The position numbers and the translations under genes were made by a program. From an uncultured Moraxella sp. (GTDB lineage: Bacteria > Pseudomonadota > Gammaproteobacteria > Pseudomonadales > Moraxellaceae), in NCBI GenBank assembly GCA_943908425.1, contig CALTTC010000002.1:92024-156023 (forward strand): a stretch of 64,000 nt of DNA. Reading direction: 5' to 3'. Shown in pieces: positions 28,246 through 38,420 of the stretch. Numbering within the stretch: the stretch's first letter is position 1; each line of letters starts with the position of its first letter. Below the pieces are notes generated by a model, which worked only from the letters and a program-made list of their open reading frames with translations, had not been told where the DNA came from and made no database searches.

Positions 28246-29535
28246 ATGAACATTTTAGTACTAGGCACAGGCGGACGTGAACACGCCTTAGCGTGGGCGT
28301 GTGCCAAAGACCCACGGATAACGACCGTTTATGTTGCCAAAGGCAATGCAGGAACAGCACTTGAACCCAAGCTTTGTAATGTCAATTTAGACATTAATGA
28401 CCATCAAGCCGTGATTGACTTTTGCCAAACCCATCACATTGCCTTTGTGATTGTAGGGGCGGAGGCACCTTTGGTTGCAGGCATTGCAGATGATTTACAG
28501 CAAGCAGGCATTAAGGTATGGGGGTGCAGTCGGTATTGTGCACAACTTGAGGGCTCAAAGTCATTTGCCAAAGCTTTTATGCAAAAACACAATATTCCCA
28601 CCGCAACTTACGCCACTTTTAATGATGCCACGACAGCAAAAACTTACATTAAAGAACAAGGCACGCCGATTGTCATTAAAGCAGATGGGCTGGCAGCAGG
28701 TAAAGGGGTAGTCGTTGCGATGAACGACGACGAGGCTTTTGCTGCCATTGATGATATGTTGTCTACCAATAAATTTGGCAAAGCAGGGGCAACAGTAGTG
28801 ATTGAACAATGCTTAGTGGGTGAAGAGGCAAGCTTTATTTGTATGGTAGATGGGCATAATATTTTGCCAATGGCGACCAGTCAAGACCATAAACGCATTT
28901 TTGAGGGCGATATGGGTGCCAATACGGGCGGTATGGGTGCGTACTCGCCCGCCCCTGCTGTTACCGATGAGGTACACCACAAAGTCATCGAACGCATCAT
29001 TCGCCCAACCGTACAGGCAATGAAAGACAGTGGGCACCCCTATACGGGCTTTTTGTATGCAGGGCTGATGATTGATGCTGAGGGCAACCCATCAGTGATT
29101 GAATTCAACTGCCGTTTTGGCGACCCTGAGACCCAGCCCATTATGATGAGATTAAAAAGCTCACTTGTCTTACTCATTGAACAAGGACTGGCAGGCAATC
29201 TACCAAGCTTTGCCGATTGGGACGACCGCCCTGCTTTGGGCATCGTACTGGCAAGTAAAGGCTACCCTGAAAGTGCTTCAACTGATGACGTCATCACAGG
29301 ACTGCCCAGCTTAGACAATTTAGACAATAAAGACAGCACCGTCAAAGTATTTCACGCCGGCACCAAAGTCAAAGATGATACGCTAGTGACCAATGGCGGA
29401 CGAGTGCTATGCGTTACCGCTCTTGGCGATACGATTGCCGAGGCACAAACGCAGGCATTGGCGACGTGTGCTTTGATTGACTTTGATGGTATGCAATACC
29501 GCCGTGATATTGGTTGGCGGGCAATTAAAAAATAG
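28246..29535 (+). CDS. purD: Phosphoribosylamine-glycine ligase
   Basis: Second step of de novo purine synthesis: phosphoribosylamine plus glycine plus ATP gives glycinamide ribonucleotide. An ATP-grasp enzyme of about 429 residues, with NILVLGTGGREHALAW at the N-terminus, KADGLAAGKGV, the signature QDHKRIFEGDMGANTGGMG and metal-binding EFNCRFGDPETQ. ATG 28246 was chosen because TTAAGGGAAA lies just upstream. A TTG at 28231 is in frame but less likely. Confidence 0.97.
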   Translation: MNILVLGTGGREHALAWACAKDPRITTVYVAKGNAGTALEPKLCNVNLDINDHQAVIDFCQTHHIAFVIVGAEAPLVAGIADDLQQAGIKVWGCSRYCAQLEGSKSFAKAFMQKHNIPTATYATFNDATTAKTYIKEQGTPIVIKADGLAAGKGVVVAMNDDEAFAAIDDMLSTNKFGKAGATVVIEQCLVGEEASFICMVDGHNILPMATSQDHKRIFEGDMGANTGGMGAYSPAPAVTDEVHHKVIERIIRPTVQAMKDSGHPYTGFLYAGLMIDAEGNPSVIEFNCRFGDPETQPIMMRLKSSLVLLIEQGLAGNLPSFADWDDRPALGIVLASKGYPESASTDDVITGLPSLDNLDNKDSTVKVFHAGTKVKDDTLVTNGGRVLCVTALGDTIAEAQTQALATCALIDFDGMQYRRDIGWRAIKK

Positions 29536-29668
29536 CATTAAAAACAAGTCTACGGGGCGAATGCCTGTCATTGTCGCCCCTTTTTAATTTTTTAATCTCA
29601 AAAGCTTGTTTGGCGTAATATTTTAACACCTGAATTGCTGTCGCAAGCAATTTTAGCATTGACATCAC

Positions 29669-30805
29669 TTACGTTTTGGCAAATATATCACTGATCACGC
29701 TCACCTTTGCATTGGTGTCCATTTGCACTGTTGCCCCATAAGGCAAGATTAATCTTGGATAAGCGTGTCCAAAATTAAGATTATACAAAGTTGGTACGCC
29801 ATCAAACGCTTCTTGATAAACCGCTTTGTATTCATCATAATAATGATTGTTTTGTGGTTTGCCAATAAGCACACCATTGACAAGCTCCTTTATGCCAGTT
29901 GCCAAAATGGTATCTAGCATTTGGGCGAGCTTTTGTGGTGAGGTATCCGCCTCTGAGGTTTCCAAAAATAAAATCTTGCCACGCCAACTGCTCCTTGTTG
30001 GAAATACTTGCCATTTGTCACAAATATCCTTTTGCTCATCAAATCTATCCCCTGACAAGATATTGTACAGGCTTTGTACACAGCCGCCAAGCAACTCGCC
30101 ACGCACCGCCGTTTCATACTGATGTAACGTTTCTACGCCGTGCATTTCACTATATTCGGTGCGTCTAACACCCACTTGTGTGCGGTCGTGTGTCTGACGC
30201 TCGTCATACCAAACAGTAGAGCTTGGCAGGGCAAAAGGAGCAGAGATACCAAACAGCATCTCAAACGCTTGTTTACTAAAAGGGAGCATATCAGCCGTCA
30301 GACGCTCACTGCCCAAATCCGCCACATCACTATAGCCTACTTCTGCCAAATCAGTCAAAAATGCCTGCCCATAAAATGTTGCAAGACCCAACTGATACAA
30401 CATCAGATGATGCAAGGTACTGTCTGAAAATCCCATAAAAATCTTAGGGTATTTTCTAATATGACAAGCAAAGTCCTTATCGTCTAATAAATAAGGGGCG
30501 AGTAAGTAGCCGTCATTACCGCCAATGGCACATACAATCGCCTTAATGCTGTCATCATAAAACGTAAGCTTTAAATCCTCTGCCCGAGCCTTTGGATTGT
30601 TTTTAATAAATTCAATCCCCTTTAAGGCATTGGGCATAAACACAGGGATAAGCCCCAAATTTTTAAGATTTTGTATGCCAATTTTTAAGGAATGCTCACA
30701 AAATGGCTCACCTAAAACACCAAAAGACAAGCTAACAATCGCCACTTTGTCGCCTTTTTGTAATGGGTTGGGTTTGGCAAGCGTGTAAGAAAAATCAGTT
30801 GTCAA
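29669..30805 (-). CDS. S66 family peptidase (LD-carboxypeptidase/MccF-like)
   Basis: A 378-residue serine peptidase of family S66, which includes murein LD-carboxypeptidase LdcA and the microcin C self-immunity protein MccF. The nucleophile is in MGFSDST (Ser about 127), after AIGGNDGY, and the partner Glu/His segments ILFLETSEADTSP and NFGHAYPRLILPYG are present. Sequence features (GFSDST, the long insert near residues 190-240) are closer to the MccF-like branch, so it may hydrolyse aminoacyl-nucleotide peptide antibiotics rather than murein; this is inference. Single gene. Confidence 0.85.
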   Translation of the reverse strand: MTTDFSYTLAKPNPLQKGDKVAIVSLSFGVLGEPFCEHSLKIGIQNLKNLGLIPVFMPNALKGIEFIKNNPKARAEDLKLTFYDDSIKAIVCAIGGNDGYLLAPYLLDDKDFACHIRKYPKIFMGFSDSTLHHLMLYQLGLATFYGQAFLTDLAEVGYSDVADLGSERLTADMLPFSKQAFEMLFGISAPFALPSSTVWYDERQTHDRTQVGVRRTEYSEMHGVETLHQYETAVRGELLGGCVQSLYNILSGDRFDEQKDICDKWQVFPTRSSWRGKILFLETSEADTSPQKLAQMLDTILATGIKELVNGVLIGKPQNNHYYDEYKAVYQEAFDGVPTLYNLNFGHAYPRLILPYGATVQMDTNAKVSVISDIFAKT

Positions 30806-30870
30806 TGATGATAGCCTATATTGTTCGTTAAAATACTGTCTGCCAAGATGTTATTGGTTAAAATATCATC

Positions 30871-30970
30871 AGACCTCTTACAAAATTACGTTTTTATTGG
30901 GTTTTTAGCCTTTTCAAGTTTAATAAAATCAAGGCTTAAAAGCTAAGATTTTGACTTTCGTAAGAACTCT
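30871..30970. mobile_element. Possible 100-bp MITE-like element
   Basis: Ends AGACCTCTTACAAAATTA (30871-30888) and, in reverse complement, AGAGTTCTTACGAAAGTC (30970-30953) match at 13 of 18 positions, resembling terminal repeats of a small non-autonomous element. No ORF inside and no clear target duplication. It lies in the 300-base gap between the S66 peptidase and the ABC1 kinase gene, divergent promoters of which would be here. Confidence 0.4.
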
Positions 30971-31105
30971 ATTAACCAAAATGGCTATTATCTTATCAAA
31001 CCTACCAAACCAAAACAACACCTCTTTTGCCATCTTATTAGCTTTGCTGTTTATTTTATGCCAGTTGCCCCCATATACCGCCCATCACACAGGCACGGAT
31101 AAATT

Positions 31106-32488
31106 ATGAGCAAAAAAGACCCCATCAATGAACTAAAAACTTCAAGCTTTGACCGCCGTCTATCCATCGCCAAAACCTCGCTAAATATCGGTAGACGCTG
31201 GGTTGCTAACGGTGCTTTGGGGCTATTTCAATCCAAAGATACTCGCGATAGTAACAACCGTGCTTTTGCCAAACAGCAAGCGCAATATTTAGTTGATGAG
31301 CTCGGCAAATTAAAAGGCTCGGTTGTTAAAATTGGGCAAATGCTTGCTTTATATGGCGAAACTATTCTCCCAAAAGAAATCGTCGATGCCTTACATACCC
31401 TAGACGACAAGACCGCTCCTTTGTCTTGGCAAAGCATTTACCGTACATTGTATGATGAGCTTGGCGAACGTATTCATGCACTTAATATTGATGAGATGCC
31501 TATTGGCACAGCAAGCCTAGCCCAAGTGCACCGCGCCACCATCAAAGACACTGGCGAGCAAATCGTCCTAAAAGTACAATACCCGGGCGTGGCGGCGGCG
31601 ATTGACGGTGATTTATCGTTATTTAAACAATTACTTAAAATTACTAACATCGTCCCGCAGACGCGCGCGCTTGATGAATGGTTTGAAGAAATCAAAACGC
31701 TACTCAAGCACGAAGTAGATTATACGCGTGAGGCAGCGACCACCCAGCGTTTTCAGGCATTACTGGCAGATGACACGCGCTATATTGTCCCAACCATCTA
31801 CCCAGAATTTTCTACGCCCCGTCTTTTGGCAATGAGTTTTGAGCACGGCTTATCGTTAAACGACCCAAAGCTATCCACACTCTCACAAAGCGCGCGCAAT
31901 GCCTTAGGGCACGCCGCCATGGATATTGTCATGCAAGAGATTTTTGTGTGGGGGGAGATGCAAACCGACCCTAATTTTGGTAATTATTTGGTAAGAATTG
32001 AGCCATCAATGGCTAACAATGGCAACCCACAGCTAGTTTTATTAGATTTTGGGGCGGTTAAAAGCTTTGACACCCCTTTAATCAGTATTGCCCAAAACCT
32101 TTTAAAAGCTGGCTACTACCAAGATAAGCAAGCTATGCTACAGGCAATGACGGGTTATGCGTTTTTTGAGACCATGAGCGAGACGGTACGTAGCGATATG
32201 GCGGATGTATTTTTGCTGGCAACCGAACCATTCGCCACAAAAACCAAGCTGTCCTCTTATGCTAAAACGCATTGCTTAGACAATGAAGGGCACTACCGCT
32301 GGGCGCATTCTAACCTATATAATCGCACCACCGCCCTTGCCGCGCAGTCCATGCAGTCGCGCGAATTTAGCCTACCCCCGAAGGAGATGATGTTTATTAG
32401 TCGCAAGTTCATTGGTGCTTATGCCCTTTTATCGGCACTTGACGCTCGTACCGATAGCGAACAGCTTGTTGGGCGTTATTTGCGTTAA
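31106..32488 (+). CDS. ABC1/UbiB-family atypical protein kinase-like ATPase
   Basis: A 460-residue member of the ABC1/ADCK/UbiB family, proteins linked to ubiquinone and other lipid metabolism. The family KxGQ motif is in GSVVKIGQMLALYG, the Ala-rich loop in PIGTASLAQVHRA, the ATP-binding Lys in IVLKVQYPG, and the catalytic-loop region with QTDPNFGNYL and metal-binding DFGAVK. It lacks the C-terminal membrane helices of true UbiB, so it is a UbiB paralogue. Its stop codon overlaps that of the convergent flavoprotein gene by four bases. Confidence 0.88.
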   Translation: MSKKDPINELKTSSFDRRLSIAKTSLNIGRRWVANGALGLFQSKDTRDSNNRAFAKQQAQYLVDELGKLKGSVVKIGQMLALYGETILPKEIVDALHTLDDKTAPLSWQSIYRTLYDELGERIHALNIDEMPIGTASLAQVHRATIKDTGEQIVLKVQYPGVAAAIDGDLSLFKQLLKITNIVPQTRALDEWFEEIKTLLKHEVDYTREAATTQRFQALLADDTRYIVPTIYPEFSTPRLLAMSFEHGLSLNDPKLSTLSQSARNALGHAAMDIVMQEIFVWGEMQTDPNFGNYLVRIEPSMANNGNPQLVLLDFGAVKSFDTPLISIAQNLLKAGYYQDKQAMLQAMTGYAFFETMSETVRSDMADVFLLATEPFATKTKLSSYAKTHCLDNEGHYRWAHSNLYNRTTALAAQSMQSREFSLPPKEMMFISRKFIGAYALLSALDARTDSEQLVGRYLR

Positions 32489-33684
32489 ATATCAAGGTAG
32501 CTTAGCACCCCATCAGCACACCAAACACCTAAGGCAAAACACGCCGTTAGCAAATAACCGCCGGTGGGTGCATCCCAATCTAACATCTCTCCTGTGCAGA
32601 ATACTGCCGGATTGTCTATCAGTTGTAAGCGCTCGTTTAGAGCACAGAATTTAACGCCACCACCTGTACTAATCGCTTCATCAATAGGACGCACGCCAGC
32701 AATCGGTAAACAAAGCCCTTTTATCACTTCTGCAAGCTGTTTATCATTACGCCAGTCAATACTGTTAGGATAGCGCGCTTTATACTCAAAGAACAAAGCG
32801 ATTTTAGTCGCATCCAAGCCACATTTTTTTAGGCGATTGCCAAGTGATTGTTTGCGCTGTCGGCTTAATTTTGCCTCCAAATCGCTGACGCTTATCGCTG
32901 GCAATAGGTCTAAATATAGGGTCTGTGTCGCTCTAAGGGCATGATTTAGCGCATAAATTATCCCGCCTTCTAAGCCATAATGGCTAATCATAACATCCCC
33001 CATTAAGCTTTGCTCGCCTGCGGTGGCTTTTACGCCTTTGATGGGCTGTCCAAAAAAGTCTGCCATATAATCCGACCAAGCGTATAAAACCCCTACATTA
33101 CTAGCGAAAAACGGCGTAAGCTTATGCTTGTCTAGCCACTGTGTCCACGCCCCTGTCGCTCCAAGGCGAGCGTAAGAGTTGCCACCGCACGCCAAAATAA
33201 TCACATCAAAGCACTCATCACAGCAATCACCGCTAACGCTATCTAAAATCGTGAGCTGATTGTCATTTAAGGCGAGGCACTGCTGTCGGCAATAAATTTT
33301 AACATGGTTGGCTTGCAATTTGGCAACCCACGCCCGCAATAAAGGCGCCGCTTTCATACAGACAGGAAATAATCGCCCACTAGAACCAATATAGGTGGCT
33401 ACCCCTAGCGCCTCACACCACGCCGCCACCGCCGTGGGCGGAAAATTAGCGATAGCTTTTTTCAAAATAGCATTGGGCGGATGGTATTGGGCAATAAAAT
33501 CCGCTAATGGGCGATTATTGCTTAAGTTTAAGCCCGTTTTACCCGCCATTAGCATTTTGCGACCCACGCTGGGTAACTGCTCAAACACACTAATGTCTAA
33601 GGCGTCATAAGCACTTAATCGCTCCGCCACCATTAAGCCACTTGCACCTGCTCCAATAATGGCAATACGGTATCGCTTAGGCAT
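32485..33684 (-). CDS. HI0933/YhiN-family flavoprotein
   Basis: An NAD(P)/FAD-dependent oxidoreductase-like flavoprotein of 399 residues. The Rossmann motif IAIIGAGASGLMVAERLS is at the N-terminus, followed by SVGRKMLMAGKTGLNLSN; the C-terminus has STGGGVKF and CTGEMLDWDAPTGGYLLTACFALG, a signature of the HI0933 family, whose substrate is unknown. It overlaps the TrmB-like gene by eight bases and probably shares its mRNA. Confidence 0.9.
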   Translation of the reverse strand: MPKRYRIAIIGAGASGLMVAERLSAYDALDISVFEQLPSVGRKMLMAGKTGLNLSNNRPLADFIAQYHPPNAILKKAIANFPPTAVAAWCEALGVATYIGSSGRLFPVCMKAAPLLRAWVAKLQANHVKIYCRQQCLALNDNQLTILDSVSGDCCDECFDVIILACGGNSYARLGATGAWTQWLDKHKLTPFFASNVGVLYAWSDYMADFFGQPIKGVKATAGEQSLMGDVMISHYGLEGGIIYALNHALRATQTLYLDLLPAISVSDLEAKLSRQRKQSLGNRLKKCGLDATKIALFFEYKARYPNSIDWRNDKQLAEVIKGLCLPIAGVRPIDEAISTGGGVKFCALNERLQLIDNPAVFCTGEMLDWDAPTGGYLLTACFALGVWCADGVLSYLDI

Positions 33685-34327
33685 GACTTATCCCCACCGT
33701 ATTATCAAAATCATCAAAATGCGTGCGATAATCGACAGGCTTGATAACACAAATTTCTTGACAATGCGCTTGACGCGCCAAATATTTAATCTCAAAATGC
33801 GTGCGCGCCATATGGGGTGGCACAGCATAGCGTACACACGGCAAGCGCCAGACTTCACGGCATTGATGCAACGCCTCGTCTATGTAGTCCGCCTCGTTAC
33901 TGGCAAGAAACAGCTGTCCTTTTGCTTGCAATCTTGACAGTAAAAATTCAAAAAACGGCATATTAACAAAGCGTTGATTGGGGTTTTTGGGTTCAGGATT
34001 GGGATATAAAATATAAATAGCAAGCAAGCACTTAGGTGGCAAGGCAAACACACTATAGGGAATAGCGTCAGCGTGAACGGTGGTAAGATTAGGGGCGGAT
34101 AATTGCAATAAATCACGCGCTTTTGCTTTTGTGCGCTCAACCGCCACCAAATGGTGCGTGGGGTGCTGCGCGCTATAAAGCTTGGCGTGCTTACCGCGTC
34201 CTGCACCAATCTCCAAAACAAGTGGCTTTGCCAACACGGCAGGTGATAAGGGTGCCATGCCAGCAGGCGGGTGCAAGTACTGTGGCATAAATCTGCGCCC
34301 AAAACAATGTGATACAGCAAGCGACAT
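33677..34327 (-). CDS. TrmB-like SAM-dependent methyltransferase
   Basis: Related to tRNA (guanine-N7)-methyltransferase TrmB. The SAM-binding motif is LVLEIGAGRGKHAKLY, and the TrmB-type segment YILYPNPEPKNPNQRFVN resembles the catalytic region PDPWxKxRHxKRR, but its basic residues are largely missing; the C-terminal motif TxFE is seen as ARTHFEIKY. So it may have a different substrate. Start uncertain: ATG 34327 (217 residues) was preferred over TTG at 34390; another ATG is at 34288. Next to the prophage left end. Confidence 0.75.
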   Translation of the reverse strand: MSLAVSHCFGRRFMPQYLHPPAGMAPLSPAVLAKPLVLEIGAGRGKHAKLYSAQHPTHHLVAVERTKAKARDLLQLSAPNLTTVHADAIPYSVFALPPKCLLAIYILYPNPEPKNPNQRFVNMPFFEFLLSRLQAKGQLFLASNEADYIDEALHQCREVWRLPCVRYAVPPHMARTHFEIKYLARQAHCQEICVIKPVDYRTHFDDFDNTVGISHA

Positions 34328-34721
34328 AATAGCCCCAAAAGCACCATTATAAAATAAATCCTCACATAAAAAAACCGTTATTCCAGTCAATAACAGATAA
34401 ATGGCGGTGATGATGGTGTTTTTAATTGGTTAAATGCATTTATTTAACAAGACAAGTTCTATTTACGGCATCGCTTGCTTTATTGCTTAGCCCTAGTGAT
34501 AAGCGCGCGATAATCGCTATTGATGAGTTGAGCGTAAGTTTATCCTTACTTAAACAATAGATAAACGCTCTACAGCTACTGTTTTATTTATGCCATCAGC
34601 GGGCATGTTAATGGGTTTAAACTAAAAAATTTAACGCGCAAATCATCCATTACTACAGTCGCAACGATAAAGCCAGTTAAGCAGTCATCAATTTTTGTAA
34701 AAATTATATAATAACTGGGCT

Positions 34722-37700
34722 TTAATAACGCTTTAATTTAGCAAAAAAATCGTTATCCATGACAAGCTTTGGTTTAGCATTTACCTCTTTGACCCCGACT
34801 TTATGTGCCATAATAAGTTCAATAAGCGCCATTTGATCCACCAAAATCAAGCTATGCGACGATAAGCTTTCAGCTTGACTTGCTGTTGCACTATTTTGTG
34901 TTGCTAGTGTTTGTCTAACGTCATTGATAGTTGCATTAACGTTTGTGATATCTGTTTGTGTGGCGTTTTTTTGCCACGCCAACCAGCTCCCATCAATACA
35001 CGTTCTTGTATACTTTAAATTTGGGTCATTGTCTGCCCAAGTTGTTTGCGTAATTCTAGCAAAGGTGGCTTGCTCCACGACAACATACAGCCAGTTGCCG
35101 ATGGGGGCGTTATAGTTATCCCCTGCTTTGATAAAGTATTTGCCAGTTGCTGTTAGTGTGTTCAAGTTTTGCCGTGTGCCAAGCTCCTGCCAGTTTATTT
35201 TACTGTTAAAGCTTGCGTTTAAGCTGTCAATACGTTGTGCTGTTGCTTGTGTGCTATCACTTAATGTTTTTTGCAAGCTGTCAATGCTGGCATTAACGCT
35301 ATTTTGTGCGTTATCAATATCTGCTGTCGTTGCAAGCTTTTGCCACGCCGACCACAGGTTATTAAAAAAGCTTCTTGTATACTTTAAATTTGGGTCATTG
35401 TCTGCCCAAAACGTTTGTGTTACTTTATCATCTACTTTTGTTGTCGTTAAAAACCCCCAAAACCCCACAGGGGCGTTAATATTATCCCCTGCTTTAACAT
35501 AGTAATTGACATTGTCTTTGATTGTATTAAAGTCAAGCTTGCGTTCAACAATCTGCCAGTCAATCTTTCTTTGCAAGTCTGCATAGCTTGACGACAAGCG
35601 ATTGATTTGCATGCTTGTCGCTTGCTCGCTATTAACTAGCGTTTGTTTTAACTCGTTAATCGCCCCGCTTTGTTGTCCTTGCACCGCCGACAATCTATTG
35701 ATTTGCTGACTTAACGCTTCATCGCCACGCGCGATTGTTGTGTTGATGGCGTTGATACTGGCTGATAGATTGTTTTGTGTGGCTTTTAATTCACTTAGCG
35801 TTTGGCGTTGGCTGTCGTCTTGCTGTTTTAATATGCCCATATCTTTAATCGTTTGATTGATACGTGCTTTTGCTTCTGTTAAATCAAATCCAAGCCCATC
35901 AATCCGCCCAATAGGGCTTGCCAAATTTTGGTGTAATTGACTGCTTGTAATTTGACCGTTTAATAAGTCTAGTACCTTGTCGGCGTTAGCGTCCGTTACC
36001 CCTTTTATCCAGTCGCTCCAGTCGCTTGTGTTGCCTAGTTTATCCACAATTCGCCCACGATAAAATTGGGTCAAGTTGCCTTGCAAGCCTGTAATCTCGT
36101 GCTTATCTGTCGGGTAAGCAAATTGCCCAAGCGTTGTAATATCGCTTTGTCCGTTTGGACTGACTTCAATTTCTGTATAGTTTGTATCGTCTGTGCCACT
36201 AGCAAAGCCCCAAGACAGCGACATACCAAACAGCACCCCCTTGGCGGTTAAAAAAGCTAATTTGGGCGGTTTCCCTGCCTTGCCAGTAATGCTTGTAAGC
36301 TCGCTTGTAGCGGTTGCTCCTGCTTCATCAAAAGCATTTATCGGCGTTACTTTAACCAAATACTGTCCGCTATATACCCCGTCAATCTGCACGCTATTAC
36401 CGCTTTGACGTGGCAGTTGTTGCCAGTTGTCGCTGTCTTTACGCCACAGCACATCATAGCTTACCGCCCCTGCTACTTGCTCCCACGCAATAACAAGGCT
36501 GGTTATCAGTAGTCCTTGTTCCACTTTTTCATTGCTTGCGACATTGACAAAACTGGGTGCTGGCAAAATATTGGGTTCAATCACGCTAATTGGGGCTTTG
36601 GTGAGCCTTGCCCCAAAGTCGGTTGCATTAAATTTTTGGGCATTGTATTGTAGTGCCGTGATTGTAAACGTGCTGTCACTGTCTTGATTGACTGACAAGA
36701 CACGAAAGGGCATAGACACCAAATCCTCGCTATGAATTGCCCATACGTTATCCACCCCCACCCCATCCAAGGCGGTATTAACGGTTATCGCCTTGCCATT
36801 TATTGCTGTTATTGTCGCTTGTGATAGTCCGCCTTTATCATTATTAACAAGCAAGCTATCACCGACACTGCCCGCCATTCTGTCAAGCGTAACGCTATCT
36901 CCGTCCACCGCTGTTACACGTCCGCTGATGGCTCGCCCTGCCAGTAGGTTATCAGCAATGTTAATCACCTGCCCCACTTGCGGTATAAAGCCATCTAAGC
37001 CTGTTTTGAACGTTACTGTGCGTGTCTGCAACTGCTCGCTAAGCAATGCCCAAAGCCCTGCCCTTTGCGCTTGTCCTTGACTGGTACAGCCCATCATATT
37101 TAACTCAAGCATTTTTATGCCAAGCTTTGCAATCGCTTGCTCGTCTTTAACCCATTCATACTCGGTTTTAAAGCGGTTGGCAGGGTTATCCCACGCCACT
37201 TTGGCGACAGTATGGCGGTCTTTGGCACGTGTGCCTGTGTAGTTAAATACGCCGTCCACCACGTTCGCACCGCTAAACGTAAATACAGGGTCTTTGGGCA
37301 TATCAGCGTCTAGCACAATCTGCTCACCTTGCCAAAAACTCATTGCACGAAACAGACTAGACAAGCTTTGCAATACACTAAAGGCATCCACGCTTGATTG
37401 TAAATACACATTGACACTAAAGCGGGGTTCTTTACCGCCCTTACCATCGTCCACCAGCTCATCGCAGTATTGCCCCAAGGCGTACAAGCTCCACTTGTCA
37501 ATCATTGCTTTGTCTAATCTGTCGCCTAAGCCGTACCGCCACTGGGTGCAAATGTCATAAAACACCCACGCAGGATTGTTAGAATACGCTTGCTTAAATG
37601 TACCGTCCCACAGCCCTGTATACTCGCGCGTGTCGGCATTATAATTGCTTGGCACGTTAATAATCTTTCCCTTTAACCTGACTGCCAATTTAGCAATATT

Positions 37701-38420
37701 GCTAAACGTCTTGGCATCATAACGCAGTGCCAGCATAGCGGTATTTGGATAACGCAATTTGGCATCAATGATTTCTGTCACCGCTGACACCGCCATTTCA
37801 TCACTTACCAAATCGCTTGTGCTGTCAGGACTAATACGGCGGACACGGATTGTCCAGCGATTGCCCTTCGGTAAATCTATTCTGTGCGCGCGTTCATACC
37901 CTGCCGAAGTCTTGTCCATCACCCTTGTATCTAGGACAGTAACAAACGCCCCATCGTCAGTTTGCACATCAATGGCATAGAGTACCAACGCCCCTGTAAC
38001 ATCGCCATTGGTGGCGTTTTGCGTGCGAAGGGCTGACCAAGATAAACGCACACGCACGGCGGATAACTGACGGTTGTTAAAGCTTTTGACAAATGGACGA
38101 TTGGCTTTAACAATCACATTGACCGCGGTTTCATTCTCCACCCCACCAAAGCCTGTGATATGTTCTTGCTCGTTTGTGCCAGTGCGGAATTGATAGTCAA
38201 TGCCGTTGCCTGCACTGTCAGTAAAGTTGGGTAAGCCGTTATCGTTAATAATCGGCGTATCATTTAAAAAAATTGACTTAGCCCCATCGGCAAGCCCTGC
38301 AATTTCGCCTTCGCTTAAGCCGTACAAAATCTTAGCATACGCCACAGAACTTGCCGTGTCTTTGGCAATAATGGGCGTGCGTGGCTGTTGTTGCCCTTTT
38401 TTTGCCCCCTTAATAAACAT
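34722..38420 (-). CDS. Tail tip / host specificity protein (lambda gpJ-like)
   Basis: A 1232-residue central tail-tip protein that caps the tail and carries receptor-binding elements. The N-terminal two thirds align with lambda J-type proteins: YAKILYGLSEGEIAGLADG, the YDICTQWRYGLG segment, KVAWDNPANRFKTEYEWV, fibronectin-III-like domains about 620-800, then a coiled-coil-rich region about 860-960. The C-terminus has two copies of a YxKAGDNxNAPxGxW ... ADNDPNLKYTR ... WxAWQK module resembling pyocin-knob domains. It overlaps the tail protein I gene by 11 bases. It is the last prophage gene on the left. Confidence 0.9.
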   Translation of the reverse strand: MFIKGAKKGQQQPRTPIIAKDTASSVAYAKILYGLSEGEIAGLADGAKSIFLNDTPIINDNGLPNFTDSAGNGIDYQFRTGTNEQEHITGFGGVENETAVNVIVKANRPFVKSFNNRQLSAVRVRLSWSALRTQNATNGDVTGALVLYAIDVQTDDGAFVTVLDTRVMDKTSAGYERAHRIDLPKGNRWTIRVRRISPDSTSDLVSDEMAVSAVTEIIDAKLRYPNTAMLALRYDAKTFSNIAKLAVRLKGKIINVPSNYNADTREYTGLWDGTFKQAYSNNPAWVFYDICTQWRYGLGDRLDKAMIDKWSLYALGQYCDELVDDGKGGKEPRFSVNVYLQSSVDAFSVLQSLSSLFRAMSFWQGEQIVLDADMPKDPVFTFSGANVVDGVFNYTGTRAKDRHTVAKVAWDNPANRFKTEYEWVKDEQAIAKLGIKMLELNMMGCTSQGQAQRAGLWALLSEQLQTRTVTFKTGLDGFIPQVGQVINIADNLLAGRAISGRVTAVDGDSVTLDRMAGSVGDSLLVNNDKGGLSQATITAINGKAITVNTALDGVGVDNVWAIHSEDLVSMPFRVLSVNQDSDSTFTITALQYNAQKFNATDFGARLTKAPISVIEPNILPAPSFVNVASNEKVEQGLLITSLVIAWEQVAGAVSYDVLWRKDSDNWQQLPRQSGNSVQIDGVYSGQYLVKVTPINAFDEAGATATSELTSITGKAGKPPKLAFLTAKGVLFGMSLSWGFASGTDDTNYTEIEVSPNGQSDITTLGQFAYPTDKHEITGLQGNLTQFYRGRIVDKLGNTSDWSDWIKGVTDANADKVLDLLNGQITSSQLHQNLASPIGRIDGLGFDLTEAKARINQTIKDMGILKQQDDSQRQTLSELKATQNNLSASINAINTTIARGDEALSQQINRLSAVQGQQSGAINELKQTLVNSEQATSMQINRLSSSYADLQRKIDWQIVERKLDFNTIKDNVNYYVKAGDNINAPVGFWGFLTTTKVDDKVTQTFWADNDPNLKYTRSFFNNLWSAWQKLATTADIDNAQNSVNASIDSLQKTLSDSTQATAQRIDSLNASFNSKINWQELGTRQNLNTLTATGKYFIKAGDNYNAPIGNWLYVVVEQATFARITQTTWADNDPNLKYTRTCIDGSWLAWQKNATQTDITNVNATINDVRQTLATQNSATASQAESLSSHSLILVDQMALIELIMAHKVGVKEVNAKPKLVMDNDFFAKLKRY
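34930..35560 (-). repeat. Two tandem knob-like domains in the tail tip protein
   Basis: Two coding repeats about 370 bases apart (residues roughly 955-1040 and 1075-1165). Shared residues include VKAGDN/IKAGDN, NAPVGFW/NAPIGNW, an identical WADNDPNLKYTR and WSAWQKLAT/WLAWQKNAT. Linker regions between them also look related (SLQKTLSDSTQAT, INDVRQTLATQNSAT). Confidence 0.8.

Noticed and set aside
34391..34721. Attachment site or tRNA at the left prophage end
   Set aside because: No tRNA-like fold was seen and the other end is outside the window, so a core repeat cannot be compared.
34930..35560. Diversity-generating retroelement target in gpJ
   Set aside because: No reverse transcriptase or template repeat is present; the similarity is an ordinary domain duplication.
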